DNA of 64,000 nt from Alphaproteobacteria bacterium. Its GTDB lineage: Bacteria > Pseudomonadota > Alphaproteobacteria > Rhodobacterales > Rhodobacteraceae. The notes beneath the pieces are model-generated. The model was not told the origin of the DNA. It saw only the letters and a program-made list of their open reading frames with translations, and did not search any database. Positions within the stretch are counted from its first letter, which is position 1; every line of letters starts with the position of its first letter. Both the position numbers and the translations under genes were made by a program. This document shows, in pieces, positions 9,399 to 18,188 of the stretch. The stretch is from positions 1 to 64,000 of the forward strand of contig JAUIHM010000002.1 of the NCBI GenBank assembly GCA_030432315.1, in the 5' to 3' direction.

Positions 9399-11522
9399 TC
9401 AGGCTTCCTCTTTGACTTCCTCGCCGGTTTCCTGGTTGATCGCCTTCATCGACAGGCGCACCTTGCCGCGGTCGTCGAAGCCCATCAGCTTGACCTTGAC
9501 GGTCTGGCCTTCGGAAACCACGTCCTTCGGGTGACCGACGCGCTCGTCCGACATCTGGCTGACATGCACGAGGCCGTCCCGCTTGCCGAAGAAGTTCACG
9601 AAGGCACCGAAGTCCATGATCTTGACCACCTTGCCGGTGTAGATCTTGCCGACTTCCGGTTCATCGACGATCGAACCGATCAGTTCGCGCGCCTTTTCGA
9701 TCGCGGCGGCATTAGCCGAGGCGATCTTGATCACACCATCGTCGTTGATGTCGACCTTGGCGCCCGATTCCTCGACGATGCCACGGATCACCTTGCCGCC
9801 CGACCCGATGACTTCGCGGATCTTGTCGACGGCAATCTGCAGCGTCTCGATGCGCGGTGCATGGGCGGAAAACTCGGACCGTCCGGCGGTCAGCGCCTTG
9901 CTCATTTCGCCGAGGATGTGCATCCGGCCGTCTTTCGCCTGGGCGAGGGCCTGGTCCATGATCTCATGGGTGATGCCGGCAACCTTGATGTCCATCTGCA
10001 GCGAAGTGATGCCGTTCTCGGTACCCGCGACCTTGAAGTCCATGTCGCCGAGGTGATCCTCGTCGCCGAGAATGTCGGTCAGAACCGCGAACTTCTCGCC
10101 CTCGAGGATCAGACCCATCGCCACGCCGGCCACCGGCGCCTTCAGCGGAACGCCCGCATCCATCATCGACAGGGACGAGCCACAGACCGTCGCCATCGAC
10201 GAAGAGCCGTTGGATTCGGTGATCTCCGAGACGACGCGGATGGTGTAGGGGAAATCCGTTGCCGCCGGCAGAACCGCCTGCAGCGCCCGCCATGCCAGCT
10301 TGCCGTGACCGATCTCACGGCGGCCCGGACCCGCCATGCGGCCCGCCTCACCGACGGAATACGGAGGGAAGTTGTAATGCAGCAGGAAGGTCGAGCGCGA
10401 CGAGCCGTGCAGCGCATCGATCATCTGCTCGTCGTCGCCGGTGCCCAGCGTGGTCACAAGCAGACCCTGGGTTTCGCCGCGGGTGAACAGGGCCGAACCG
10501 TGCGTGCGCGGCAGAAGGCCGACTTCCGCTTCGATCGGGCGGACGGTGAAGAGATCGCGCCCATCGATCCGGGTGCCCTTGTCCAGCACGTCGTTGCGCA
10601 CGACCGCGGATTCGAGCTTCTTGATGCAGGTGTCGAGATTCTCGTCCGCCAGTTCCTCTTCGGACAGGGCGGCGTGGATCGTGTCCCTGGCTGCAGAAAC
10701 TGCGTCCTGGCGAGCAAGTTTGTCGCGAATCGCGAAGGCGCCGCGCATTGCGTCCTCCCCGGCAGCCTTCACGCGGTCGTAGAGACCGGAATAATCCGGA
10801 GCCTGGTAGTTGAACGGCTCTTTCGCCGCGTCTTCCGCCATGTCGATGATCATGTCGATCACCGGCTGCATCTGTTCGTGGCCGAATTTGACCGCGCCCA
10901 GCATCTCGGCTTCGGACAACTCATAGGCCTCCGATTCGACCATCATCACCGCGTCCTTGGTGCCGGCAACAACCAGGTCGAGCCGCTGCTCGGGATTGTC
11001 GCGCAGCTTTTCCATGTCGTCGACGGCCGGGTTCAGCACGTAGGAGCCGTCAACGAAACCGACCCGCGCACAGCCGATCGGGCCGAGGAACGGCGCGCCG
11101 GACAGGGTCAGCGCGGCCGAGGCGGCAATCATCGCCACCACATCGGGATCGTTTTCCATGTCGTAGGACAGGACGGTACAGATCACCTGCACCTCGTTCT
11201 TGAAACCATCAACGAACAGCGGGCGGATCGGACGGTCGATCAGACGCGAGGTCAGTGTTTCCTTTTCCGTAGGCCGGGCCTCACGTTTGAAAAAGCCGCC
11301 AGGGATCTTGCCGGCGGCGTAGTATTTTTCCTGGTAGTGCACGGTCAGCGGGAAGAAATCCTGCCCCGGCTTTGCCTTCTTGGCGAAGACAACGGCGGCG
11401 AGAACGCTGGTCTCCCCGTAGGTCGCGACGACGGCACCATCGGCCTGGCGGGCGATCTTCCCCGTTTCGAGCGTGAGCGTGTCATGGCCCCACTCGATTG
11501 ATTTCTTTACGATATTGAACAT
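9399..11522 (-). CDS. pnp: Polyribonucleotide nucleotidyltransferase (PNPase)
   Basis: A 707-residue 3'-to-5' phosphorolytic exoribonuclease, part of the RNA degradosome in many bacteria. It has two RNase PH cores separated by a helical domain, then a KH domain ([20 protein letters not shown] near residue 560) and a C-terminal S1 domain ([20 protein letters not shown] and GLVHVSQMS). The reading frame stays open to 11687, but the ATG at 11522, giving [11 protein letters not shown], matches family length and N terminus. It lies 205 bases downstream of rpsO on the same strand, the widespread rpsO-pnp arrangement, with a large hairpin in between. Confidence 0.97.
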   Translation of the reverse strand: MFNIVKKSIEWGHDTLTLETGKIARQADGAVVATYGETSVLAAVVFAKKAKPGQDFFPLTVHYQEKYYAAGKIPGGFFKREARPTEKETLTSRLIDRPIRPLFVDGFKNEVQVICTVLSYDMENDPDVVAMIAASAALTLSGAPFLGPIGCARVGFVDGSYVLNPAVDDMEKLRDNPEQRLDLVVAGTKDAVMMVESEAYELSEAEMLGAVKFGHEQMQPVIDMIIDMAEDAAKEPFNYQAPDYSGLYDRVKAAGEDAMRGAFAIRDKLARQDAVSAARDTIHAALSEEELADENLDTCIKKLESAVVRNDVLDKGTRIDGRDLFTVRPIEAEVGLLPRTHGSALFTRGETQGLLVTTLGTGDDEQMIDALHGSSRSTFLLHYNFPPYSVGEAGRMAGPGRREIGHGKLAWRALQAVLPAATDFPYTIRVVSEITESNGSSSMATVCGSSLSMMDAGVPLKAPVAGVAMGLILEGEKFAVLTDILGDEDHLGDMDFKVAGTENGITSLQMDIKVAGITHEIMDQALAQAKDGRMHILGEMSKALTAGRSEFSAHAPRIETLQIAVDKIREVIGSGGKVIRGIVEESGAKVDINDDGVIKIASANAAAIEKARELIGSIVDEPEVGKIYTGKVVKIMDFGAFVNFFGKRDGLVHVSQMSDERVGHPKDVVSEGQTVKVKLMGFDDRGKVRLSMKAINQETGEEVKEEA

Positions 11523-11684
11523 TTCTTTTCCTTCTGGACGGCGGGACCCCCTGGCCCTTCGCCGCAACGGTGGAGCCTTGGCTCCGTGACCCCCGTACAT
11601 TTGTTCCGGACCGTCCTCGGGGTCGGGAGGATGTCCGCAGATCGGCCGGCTGTCGGAGGGGCCGACTTCGCCCGATGTCAGAAC

Positions 11685-11721
11685 CATTGCGGCGCGTCCA
11701 GGGACTGGACGCGCCGCAATG
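11685..11721 (-). terminator. Large rpsO-pnp intercistronic hairpin
   Basis: Two perfectly complementary 16-base arms, 11685-11700 and 11706-11721, flank a five-base loop. The hairpin begins seven bases after the rpsO stop on the minus strand. No long T run follows, only GGTTCTG, so it may be a weak terminator, a transcript-stabilising end for rpsO mRNA, or an RNase III cleavage site. In E. coli this junction holds both a terminator and RNase III sites controlling pnp; equivalence here is inferred from position and structure. Confidence 0.75.
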
Positions 11722-11727
11722 AATGCG

Positions 11728-11997
11728 TCAGCGGCGGATGCCGAGACGTTCGATCAGGGCCTTGTAGCGTCCCTCATCCTTGGCGCGTGTATAGTCGAGC
11801 AGTTTACGGCGCTGTGCGACCATCTTCAGAAGCCCACGACGGGAATGGTTGTCCTTCTTGTGGGTCTGGAAGTGCTCGGTCAGCGTTGTGATCCGGCTGG
11901 ACAGGATAGCAACCTGGACTTCCGGCGAACCGGTGTCGCCTTCCTTGATTGCAAATTCCTTGATGAGCTGCTGTTTGACTTCTGGTGTAATCGACAT
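11728..11997 (-). CDS. rpsO: 30S ribosomal protein S15
   Basis: An 89-residue primary 16S rRNA-binding protein of the small subunit platform. [20 protein letters not shown] at the N terminus, then [19 protein letters not shown] and [13 protein letters not shown], are typical S15 sequence, and the length is exact. GAGGAAATACG provides the ribosome site. It is followed by the intercistronic hairpin and pnp on the same strand. Its upstream region is long enough to contain an autoregulatory leader. Confidence 0.98.
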   Translation of the reverse strand: MSITPEVKQQLIKEFAIKEGDTGSPEVQVAILSSRITTLTEHFQTHKKDNHSRRGLLKMVAQRRKLLDYTRAKDEGRYKALIERLGIRR

Positions 11998-12308
11998 CGT
12001 ATTTCCTCTTCAAAGGTTGATGAAACCGCTCCGCCAAAGGCCTGTGCCGGGATGTCGTCCAGCACGGTCAAAAACGGAACAGGCCGCGCCACGGGAAGCC
12101 CGCGGCACAGGCGCGCCTCCATAGCCGCAAATTCCTCCAAAGGAAAGACCTGATACCCTGGGCCGCAATTGCGCGTGACACGCCTGCTTCGCGGCGACCT
12201 TTACCCTGTCACGCTCGCGTAACGCTTAACCTGCGACACTTCCGCAGGAAGACATCTGCAGACCGCGCCGGTGTTGCGGCGGGTCGGGAAACATGGGGGT
12301 TCACGGGA
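11998..12308. other. Divergent intergenic region: rpsO leader and promoters
   Basis: About 310 bases separate rpsO (leftward) from the unknown gene at 12309 (rightward), with no convincing gene. Read leftward, the part next to rpsO contains a stem CCGCGGG-CTT-CCCGTGG (about 12094-12110) followed after about 20 bases by GTTTTTG. This could form part of an S15-responsive leader or an attenuator. On the other side GGGGGTTCACGGGAATG leads into the rightward gene. Promoters for both must lie here, but I cannot place them with confidence. Confidence 0.4.
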
Positions 12309-12728
12309 ATGCAAGGATTTGAGATCAGCAGCCACTGTATCCGAACGCGGGAATGGGACGGCGACGGCGGAGCGGTGCACAGCCACACTCTGGAACTGGA
12401 AGGTGAAAACGACCGCGCCTTCCTGATGTTCGATCCCTGTCTCGATCTCGAACGGCTTGGTCAGGTGGTCGGCTATGTCACTGACGGCGGCGATGGTTCG
12501 CTTTCGATCATTGGCTGGTTTCCTCTCGACGTGTTCGAGAACTACCGCCGGCTTCTCGAAGGCTCCGACCGGATCACCGTCGAATTCGAACTGCGCGACG
12601 GTGGAACCGGCGCCGGATATCTGCGACGGCTCGCGCTGCGGCGCGGTGGCACAATCGTTGCCGCCAATTCGGTACACGGCCCGCAAGGCGTGCGCCGGTC
12701 CAAAACCGCTTCGGCCGGGTCCCGCTGA
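12309..12728 (+). CDS. Hypothetical protein, 139 aa
   Basis: I do not recognise this family. The protein is acidic in its first two thirds and predicted mostly beta (for example GEDRAF-like strands around LTLELEGENDRAFLMFD-type sequence and SIIGWFPLDVFENY near residue 65). It ends in a basic tail (GPQGVRRSKTASAG). There is no signal peptide or membrane segment. CACGGGA precedes the ATG. Codon choice looks like that of its neighbours, so it is probably real. It converges on truB with a 12-base gap and lies divergent from rpsO. A cytosolic beta-sandwich or PilZ-like fold is conceivable, without firm support. Confidence 0.6.
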   Translation: MQGFEISSHCIRTREWDGDGGAVHSHTLELEGENDRAFLMFDPCLDLERLGQVVGYVTDGGDGSLSIIGWFPLDVFENYRRLLEGSDRITVEFELRDGGTGAGYLRRLALRRGGTIVAANSVHGPQGVRRSKTASAGSR

Positions 12729-12740
12729 AGGTCGTGTGCG

Positions 12741-13661
12741 TCACCGTTGCGGCTGGTCCGCAACGAATACCCGCTCGGGCCGAAAGACGCCCAGCTCAAG
12801 TCTGCCGACAGCAAGCGGCTGTCCGTCATGGCTTACCCAGACCGTCGCCGCCGGTTCCCGTACCAGGGAAGGCAGCGTCACGCTGTTGCCGTTGCGCAGC
12901 CGTGCCGCATCCCCGGAGCCGACGGCGTACTCCGGCAGCGCCGCAAGACCCACGGTCAGCGGCAGCAGCCATCCGGTCAGGTCGTCGCCCCTGGCTGCCC
13001 GTTCCAGCACCTCCCAGGTCATCGCCCCGTCGAGCGTGAACGGCCCCGACCACAGCCGCCGCAGCGTCAGCACATGCGCGCCGCACCCCAGCGCCGCCCC
13101 AAGGTCCCTGGCAATCGAGCGCACGTAGCCCCCCTTGCCACAGGTCATCTCGAACACCGCCGTATCCGCATCGGGACAGTCAATCAGTTCCAGCCGCGCC
13201 ACATGCAGCTGACGTGGTGCGATCTCAACCACTTCGCCGTCGCGCACCCGGGCATAGGCCCGCCGCCCGTCGATCTTCACCGCCGACACCTGCGGCGGCA
13301 CCTGCTCGATGTCACCGGTAAACTTGGGCAGGGCGGCCAGTATCGCCGCCCGGTCGGGGCGCAGGCCGCTGGTTTCCAGCACGTCACCTTCCGCGTCATC
13401 GGTGCCGGTGGTCACGCCCCAGCGCACCGTGAACCGGTAGGCCTTGTCCGCATCGGTGACGTAGGGCACGGTCTTGGTCGCCTCGCCGAACGCCAGCGCC
13501 AGCAGCCCGGTCGCCGCCGGATCGAGCGTGCCCGCATGGCCTGCCTTCTGCGCGTCGTACACCCATTTCGCCTTGGCCACTGCCGCCGCTGACGACACCC
13601 CTGCCGGCTTGTCGAGGATCAGCCAGCCATGTACCGGCCGCCCGCGTTTGCGTCTCGCCAT
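12741..13661 (-). CDS. truB: tRNA pseudouridine(55) synthase
   Basis: A 306-residue enzyme forming pseudouridine 55 in the T-loop of tRNAs. The catalytic aspartate is in GHAGTLDPAATGLL near residue 48, preceded by the substrate-contact stretch KPAGVSSAAAVAKAK. A C-terminal PUA-like portion follows about residue 240. Length agrees with the family. It lies 25 bases downstream of rbfA, the usual rbfA-truB order, normally the tail of the nusA-infB operon; infB is not adjacent here, because dapB is divergent from rbfA. Confidence 0.95.
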   Translation of the reverse strand: MARRKRGRPVHGWLILDKPAGVSSAAAVAKAKWVYDAQKAGHAGTLDPAATGLLALAFGEATKTVPYVTDADKAYRFTVRWGVTTGTDDAEGDVLETSGLRPDRAAILAALPKFTGDIEQVPPQVSAVKIDGRRAYARVRDGEVVEIAPRQLHVARLELIDCPDADTAVFEMTCGKGGYVRSIARDLGAALGCGAHVLTLRRLWSGPFTLDGAMTWEVLERAARGDDLTGWLLPLTVGLAALPEYAVGSGDAARLRNGNSVTLPSLVREPAATVWVSHDGQPLAVGRLELGVFRPERVFVADQPQR

Positions 13662-13686
13662 GGTCGAAGTCTCCTGAAAGGCAGGC

Positions 13687-14094
13687 TCAGTCGTCGTGAT
13701 CGCGGTCGAGATCGCGGCGCACCGCCTCAGATGCCAGAAGCGCGCGGGTCCGGTCCATCTGATCGAAACTGTGATCGGCGAGGAAACTCAGCTCCGGCGA
13801 AAACTTCAGATCGATCTCTCTGGTCACCTGACGCCGGATTTCATGCCGGTTCCGCGTCAGCGCCTTCAGCACCACGTCGGTGTTCACCCCACCGAGCGGC
13901 AGCACGAAAACCGTCGCCTGGCGCAGGTCGTTGGAACAGCGCACTTCGGAAACGGTGATTGACACGTGGGCGAGATCCGGATCATGGAGGTCGCCGCGCG
14001 CAAATGTGTCCGACAGGGCCCGTCGAATGACCTCCGCAACCCGGAGTTGTCGTTGGGTCGGCGCCACGCCGGCTGGATTCTTTGACTTTGCCAT
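13687..14094 (-). CDS. rbfA: Ribosome-binding factor A
   Basis: A 135-residue late assembly factor of the 30S subunit that binds near helix 1 of 16S rRNA. RQLRVAEVIRRALSDTFARG is the family's N-terminal helix and VSITVSEVRCSNDLRQATVF the KH-like strand segment. I chose ATG 14094 rather than GTG 14103 because AGGAT is about nine bases upstream of the ATG. It is cotranscribed with truB and divergent from dapB, with about 60 bases between their starts. Confidence 0.94.
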   Translation of the reverse strand: MAKSKNPAGVAPTQRQLRVAEVIRRALSDTFARGDLHDPDLAHVSITVSEVRCSNDLRQATVFVLPLGGVNTDVVLKALTRNRHEIRRQVTREIDLKFSPELSFLADHSFDQMDRTRALLASEAVRRDLDRDHDD

Positions 14095-14153
14095 GCGGGT
14101 CACATCCTATCGTGCGCGGTCGGAGTCAATAGCGGAACGGAGAGAAGACCGTC

Positions 14154-14993
14154 ATGGACAACCAGGTTGGAATAGCCGTCACCGGCGCGTCGGGCCGAAT
14201 GGGTCAAATGCTCATCAGGGCCGTGCTGGATGAGCCGAACGCGAAGCTGACCGGTGTCACCGAACGTCCGGGCCATGCCTGGACCGGCCGTGATCTCGGC
14301 GAAGCGATGGGCGGGGCACCGCTGGGTGTGACGGTCTCCGACGATCCGCTCGAGGTGTTCGCCCGCTCGCACGCGGTGCTCGATTTCACTTCCCCCGCCG
14401 CCACCGTGTTTCACGCCGAGCTTGCCGCCCAAGCCCGTCTGACCCACGTTGTCGGCACCACCGGCCTGGAACGCGAAGACCTTGAAAAACTCGCCGCCGC
14501 CGCCCGGCACGCGGTGATCGTCCGTGCCGGCAACATGAGCCTTGGCGTCAACCTTCTGACGGTGCTGACGCGGCGGGTGGCGGAGGCGCTGGGCACCGAC
14601 TTCGACATCGAAGTGGTCGAAATGCACCACCGCCACAAGGTCGACGCGCCCTCCGGCACCGCCCTGATGCTGGGTGAGGCGGCAGCGGCGGGCCGCAGGA
14701 TCAACCTTGCCGACCATTCCGAGCGCGGCCGCGACGGCGTCACCGGTGCCCGGGCCGAAGGCGCCATCGGCTTTGCCAGCCTGCGCGGTGGCGACGTGAT
14801 CGGCGAGCACGAGGTGATATTTGCCGGGATGGGCGAACGCATCTCGCTCAAACATGTCGCCACCGACCGGATGCTGTTCGCCCGCGGAGCCCTGCGCGCC
14901 GCCCTCTGGGGACAGAACCGCGCACCGGGCCAGTACAGCATGCTCGACGTGCTCGGCCTCAACGAAGAAGCCGTCGGCATCCCGGACCGCTAG
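14154..14993 (+). CDS. dapB: 4-hydroxy-tetrahydrodipicolinate reductase
   Basis: A 279-residue NAD(P)H-dependent reductase of the diaminopimelate/lysine pathway. [14 protein letters not shown] near residue 9 is the dinucleotide fold, [14 protein letters not shown] is near residue 100, and the catalytic signature [14 protein letters not shown] is at about 158-171. The C-terminal [15 protein letters not shown] is also typical. Length is normal. It is divergent from rbfA, and the EEP hydrolase gene follows 43 bases downstream, possibly in the same transcript. Confidence 0.96.
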   Translation: MDNQVGIAVTGASGRMGQMLIRAVLDEPNAKLTGVTERPGHAWTGRDLGEAMGGAPLGVTVSDDPLEVFARSHAVLDFTSPAATVFHAELAAQARLTHVVGTTGLEREDLEKLAAAARHAVIVRAGNMSLGVNLLTVLTRRVAEALGTDFDIEVVEMHHRHKVDAPSGTALMLGEAAAAGRRINLADHSERGRDGVTGARAEGAIGFASLRGGDVIGEHEVIFAGMGERISLKHVATDRMLFARGALRAALWGQNRAPGQYSMLDVLGLNEEAVGIPDR

Positions 14994-15036
14994 ACGGCGC
15001 CGGCGCCGATTGCGGCATCAGACCGGAAGGAAGACC

Positions 15037-15837
15037 ATGCGGATAACCTGTCTGAACGGCTGGGGCGGCAAACTGTTCGACACGCTCCGGCCCTGGTTGG
15101 CGAACGCGCCGCCCGACGTGCTGTGCCTCCAGGAAGTGATTCACAGCCCGCAGACCGACCGGGACTGGCTGACCTACCGCGACGGCGACCACGTCCTGCC
15201 GCAGCGGGCAAATTTCTTTCGTGAGGTCTGCGCCGCCCTGCCGGACCACACCGCCATATTCTGTCCCGCCGCCCAGGGCGTGCTCTGGGATGGTGACAAA
15301 CCGGTGCCGTCTCAATGGGGACTCGCGACCTTCGTCCACCGCGCCCTGCCGGTGATCGGCCAGGTGCAGGGCTTCGTGCACGGCTGCTGGTCCGCCGACG
15401 GCTACGGCGAGCATCCGCGGCCGCGCTCCGCCCATGCGGTGCGCGTCCACGACCGTGACCGGAACCGCCCGGTCTGCATCACCCACATGCACGGCCTGCG
15501 CGATCTGCGGGGCAAGATGGACACTCCGGAGCGCACCGCCCAGGCGCGGCGTCTGCTCGCCCTCTCGCGCCAGGCCTCGCATCAGGACGACCTGGCGGTG
15601 ATCTGCGGCGATTTCAACGTCGAACCCGGCAGCGAAACCCTCGCCATTCTCGCCGCCGCCGGCATGACCGAGCTGGTGACCGACCGCGGCTTCGCCGGAA
15701 CCCGGACCTCGCACTACCCCAAACCGGGCCGGTTCGCCGATTACATGCTCGTCAGCCGACCCGACTGCGTGCGCGCCTTCGACGTGGTCCGCGATCCGGA
15801 AGTGTCGGATCACTGCCCGCTGGTGCTTGACCTCTGA
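15037..15837 (+). CDS. Endonuclease/exonuclease/phosphatase-family protein
   Basis: A 266-residue member of the EEP superfamily (metal-dependent phosphodiesterases). Visible motifs are the first Asn and Glu (CLNGWGGK and LCLQEVIHS), HMHGLRDLRG, the catalytic Asp/Asn pair in ICGDFNVEPGS, and the terminal Asp/His in SDHCPLVLDL. The open frame begins at 14821 inside dapB, but ATG 15037 has GGAAGGAAG immediately upstream and starts the first strand. There is no signal peptide, so it is cytosolic. The substrate may be nucleic acid, a phospholipid headgroup or an inositol phosphate; the sequence does not decide. Confidence 0.82.
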   Translation: MRITCLNGWGGKLFDTLRPWLANAPPDVLCLQEVIHSPQTDRDWLTYRDGDHVLPQRANFFREVCAALPDHTAIFCPAAQGVLWDGDKPVPSQWGLATFVHRALPVIGQVQGFVHGCWSADGYGEHPRPRSAHAVRVHDRDRNRPVCITHMHGLRDLRGKMDTPERTAQARRLLALSRQASHQDDLAVICGDFNVEPGSETLAILAAAGMTELVTDRGFAGTRTSHYPKPGRFADYMLVSRPDCVRAFDVVRDPEVSDHCPLVLDL

Positions 15838-15939
15838 CCCTCCGCCCCCTTTAAATATGATCTGGCGCATATGGCCTTCCCCGGGGCGACGGGTTAGATT
15901 TGCCTCAGACCGAAGCTTTCCCCGATTGGCGCCTGACCC

Positions 15940-17175
15940 ATGCTCCTGACCGGCACACCCCAAGACGGGCCAAGATGGCTCGACCGTTCGACCCCGCCGC
16001 ATATCGTCACCCTGATCCTGATGACCGGGCTGGCGACGCTGAACATGAACATTATTCTGCCGTCGCTTCCCAATCTGGCACTGCATTTCGACCGGGATTA
16101 TGCGGTGGTTCAGCTTGCGGTTTCGGCCTATCTCGCCATGACGGCGCTGTTGCAGCTGGTGATCGGGCCGCTGTCCGACCGCTACGGCCGCCGGCCGGTG
16201 TCTCTGGTCTGCGCGGTGATCTTCCTGTTTGCCACGCTCGGCTGCATCTGGGCGCCGAACTTCGAGGCTTTCCTCGTCTTCCGCCTGCTGCAAACCGCCA
16301 TTGCCTCGTCGATCGCCATCAGCCGCGCCATTGTCCGTGACATGGTGCCGCCTGAACAGGCGGCGAGCAAAATCGCCTACGTGACCATGGGCATGGCCGT
16401 GGCGCCGATGATCGGCCCGGTGATCGGCGGGTTTCTCGAACTCTGGTTCGGCTGGCACGCCGTGTTCTGGATGATCTTTGTCTTCGGTCTGCTGGTCACA
16501 TGGATGCTCTGGGCCGATCTCGGCGAAACCAATCTGACCCCCAGCACCAGTTTTCGCGACCAGTTCCGCGCCTATCCCGAGCTTGCATCCTCGCGACGGT
16601 TCTGGGGCTATTCGGGCACCGCGGCCTGTGCCACCGGCGGCTTCTTCGCCTTTCTTGGCGGTGGCCCCTGGGTCGCTTCACACGTTCTCGGCCTGACCTC
16701 GGCCGAACTCGGATTCTGGTTCGGCACCATCGCCGTGGGCTACATGGCCGGGAACTACATTTCCGGGCGGTTCGCCTCGCAGATCGGCATGAACCGGATG
16801 ATGGTGATCGGCTCGCTGATCGCCATCTGCAGCCCGGTTCTCAACATCCTGCTGTTCTGGACCGGCATGGTCAGCGCCCCCGGCTTCTTCGGCTGCATGC
16901 TGCTGATCGGCCTCGGCAACGGCATTTCCCTGCCGAGCGCCAATGCCGGCATCGTCTCCGTCCGCCCCCATCTCGCCGGCAGTGCCTCCGGCCTCGGTGG
17001 CGCAATGATGATCGGCGGAGGCGCGGCCCTCTCTGCTGTCGCCGGGGCTCTGCTGCGACCGGAAACCGGCGCCTGGCCAATGCTGATCATCATGCTTCTC
17101 AGTCTGATCGCCAGCTTTCTCTTCGCCCTCGACGTGGTCCGCGTCGCCCGCCGCAAGGGAGATCTCGTCCGTTGA
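15940..17175 (+). CDS. MFS multidrug transporter, Bcr/CflA type
   Basis: A 411-residue inner-membrane protein with about twelve hydrophobic segments. The loop signature GPLSDRYGRRPV near residue 83 is the major-facilitator motif between helices 2 and 3. The segment MGMAVAPMIGPVIGGFLE near residue 150 resembles motif C of drug/proton antiporters in the Bcr/CflA group. Probable function: proton-driven export of drugs or small metabolites. It is coupled to the following transporter, whose TTG start overlaps this gene's TGA. Confidence 0.87.
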   Translation: MLLTGTPQDGPRWLDRSTPPHIVTLILMTGLATLNMNIILPSLPNLALHFDRDYAVVQLAVSAYLAMTALLQLVIGPLSDRYGRRPVSLVCAVIFLFATLGCIWAPNFEAFLVFRLLQTAIASSIAISRAIVRDMVPPEQAASKIAYVTMGMAVAPMIGPVIGGFLELWFGWHAVFWMIFVFGLLVTWMLWADLGETNLTPSTSFRDQFRAYPELASSRRFWGYSGTAACATGGFFAFLGGGPWVASHVLGLTSAELGFWFGTIAVGYMAGNYISGRFASQIGMNRMMVIGSLIAICSPVLNILLFWTGMVSAPGFFGCMLLIGLGNGISLPSANAGIVSVRPHLAGSASGLGGAMMIGGGAALSAVAGALLRPETGAWPMLIIMLLSLIASFLFALDVVRVARRKGDLVR

Positions 17176-18110
17176 CCAGTCTGACAACCACGGAGGGATC
17201 CTTCGGCGAAAGCATGCGCGGCGCGGTTTTCATGACGCTGAGCATGATCGGCTTCTCCTGCAATGACGCGATGTTCAAACTGCTGGCCGGAAAGGTGCCG
17301 CTGTTCCAGGGGATGTTCCTGCGCGGTCTGATCATCTGCGCCGTGCTGGGCACTCTGGCGGCGATGCGCGGCGAACTGAAAACACCAATCTCACCGCGGG
17401 ACAGGCGGCTGCTCGGTCTGCGCAGCATTGGCGAGCTGTTCGCCGGGATCTGTTTTCTGACCGCGATTTTTCACACGTCCCTCGCCAATACCACGGCAAT
17501 TCTGCAAAGCATCCCGCTGGTGATGACGCTGGCCGCCGCCTTTCTGCTGGGCGAGCCGGTCGGCTGGCGCCGCTATCTCGCGATTTTCGTCGGCCTTGTT
17601 GGCGTTCTCATCATCATTCGCCCAGGGTCGGAAGGGTTCAACAGCTTCTCGCTGCTGGCGGTCGTGGCCGTGGCTTTTGTGACCCTGCGTGACCTGACCA
17701 CGCGGCTGGCCTCCCCGAACATTCCGGCACTGCTCGTCAGCCTGATCACCGTCAGCTCCGTCACCGCCTGCACCGGCATCTTCAGCCTGTTCATCGACTG
17801 GGCGCCGGTCGGTCCCCGCGAATGGATGGCGATCTGCGCCAGCGCCACCTTTCTGATCCTCGGATTTCATTTCGGCGTGCACGCCATGCGCGTCGGCGAG
17901 ATTTCGGTCGTCGCTCCGTTCCGCTATTCGATCCTGATCTGGGCGACGCTGCTCGGCTGGGGGATCTATGGCGAGACCCCCGACATCTGGATGGTGGTGG
18001 GCGGGGCCCTGATCGTGGCGACCGGCCTCTATTCGTTCCACCGCGAACGGTTGCGGGCGCGCCATCCGATGACCACGCCGCCTGTGGCAACGATGCAGCA
18101 CCGCATCTGA
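17172..18110 (+). CDS. EamA/DMT-family transporter
   Basis: A protein of about 312 residues with ten hydrophobic segments arranged as two EamA repeats, typical of drug/metabolite exporters in the inner membrane. Evidence includes the repeat-like sequences ATAILQSIPLVMTLAAAFLL and VAPFRYSILIWATLLGWGIY. The start is uncertain: TTG 17172 overlaps the preceding stop and has AGGGAG ten bases upstream; ATG 17214 would give 298 residues but its GGAGGG is too far away. I favour the TTG. Substrate unknown. Confidence 0.83.
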   Translation: MTSLTTTEGSFGESMRGAVFMTLSMIGFSCNDAMFKLLAGKVPLFQGMFLRGLIICAVLGTLAAMRGELKTPISPRDRRLLGLRSIGELFAGICFLTAIFHTSLANTTAILQSIPLVMTLAAAFLLGEPVGWRRYLAIFVGLVGVLIIIRPGSEGFNSFSLLAVVAVAFVTLRDLTTRLASPNIPALLVSLITVSSVTACTGIFSLFIDWAPVGPREWMAICASATFLILGFHFGVHAMRVGEISVVAPFRYSILIWATLLGWGIYGETPDIWMVVGGALIVATGLYSFHRERLRARHPMTTPPVATMQHRI

Positions 18111-18188
18111 ACCGCGCCGCCGAAATTGCGGCACCCGCCGGAATATTGGATAAGCCCGGATCGTTGTTCCGTGGTCCGGTGAGTTCCG

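Noticed and set aside
9531-11501. A 656-codon open frame opposite pnp
   Set aside because: It is wholly antisense to a gene with clear PNPase motifs; its translation is His/Arg/Asp-rich without domains, as expected from the shadow of a GC-rich gene.
11571-11588. GGAGCC-TT-GGCTCC stem in the pnp leader as a terminator
   Set aside because: Short stem, no T run, and it lies between the intercistronic hairpin and the pnp start.
14959-16458. A 499-codon leftward frame across the EEP hydrolase and Bcr genes
   Set aside because: Antisense to two well-supported genes and of low-complexity composition.
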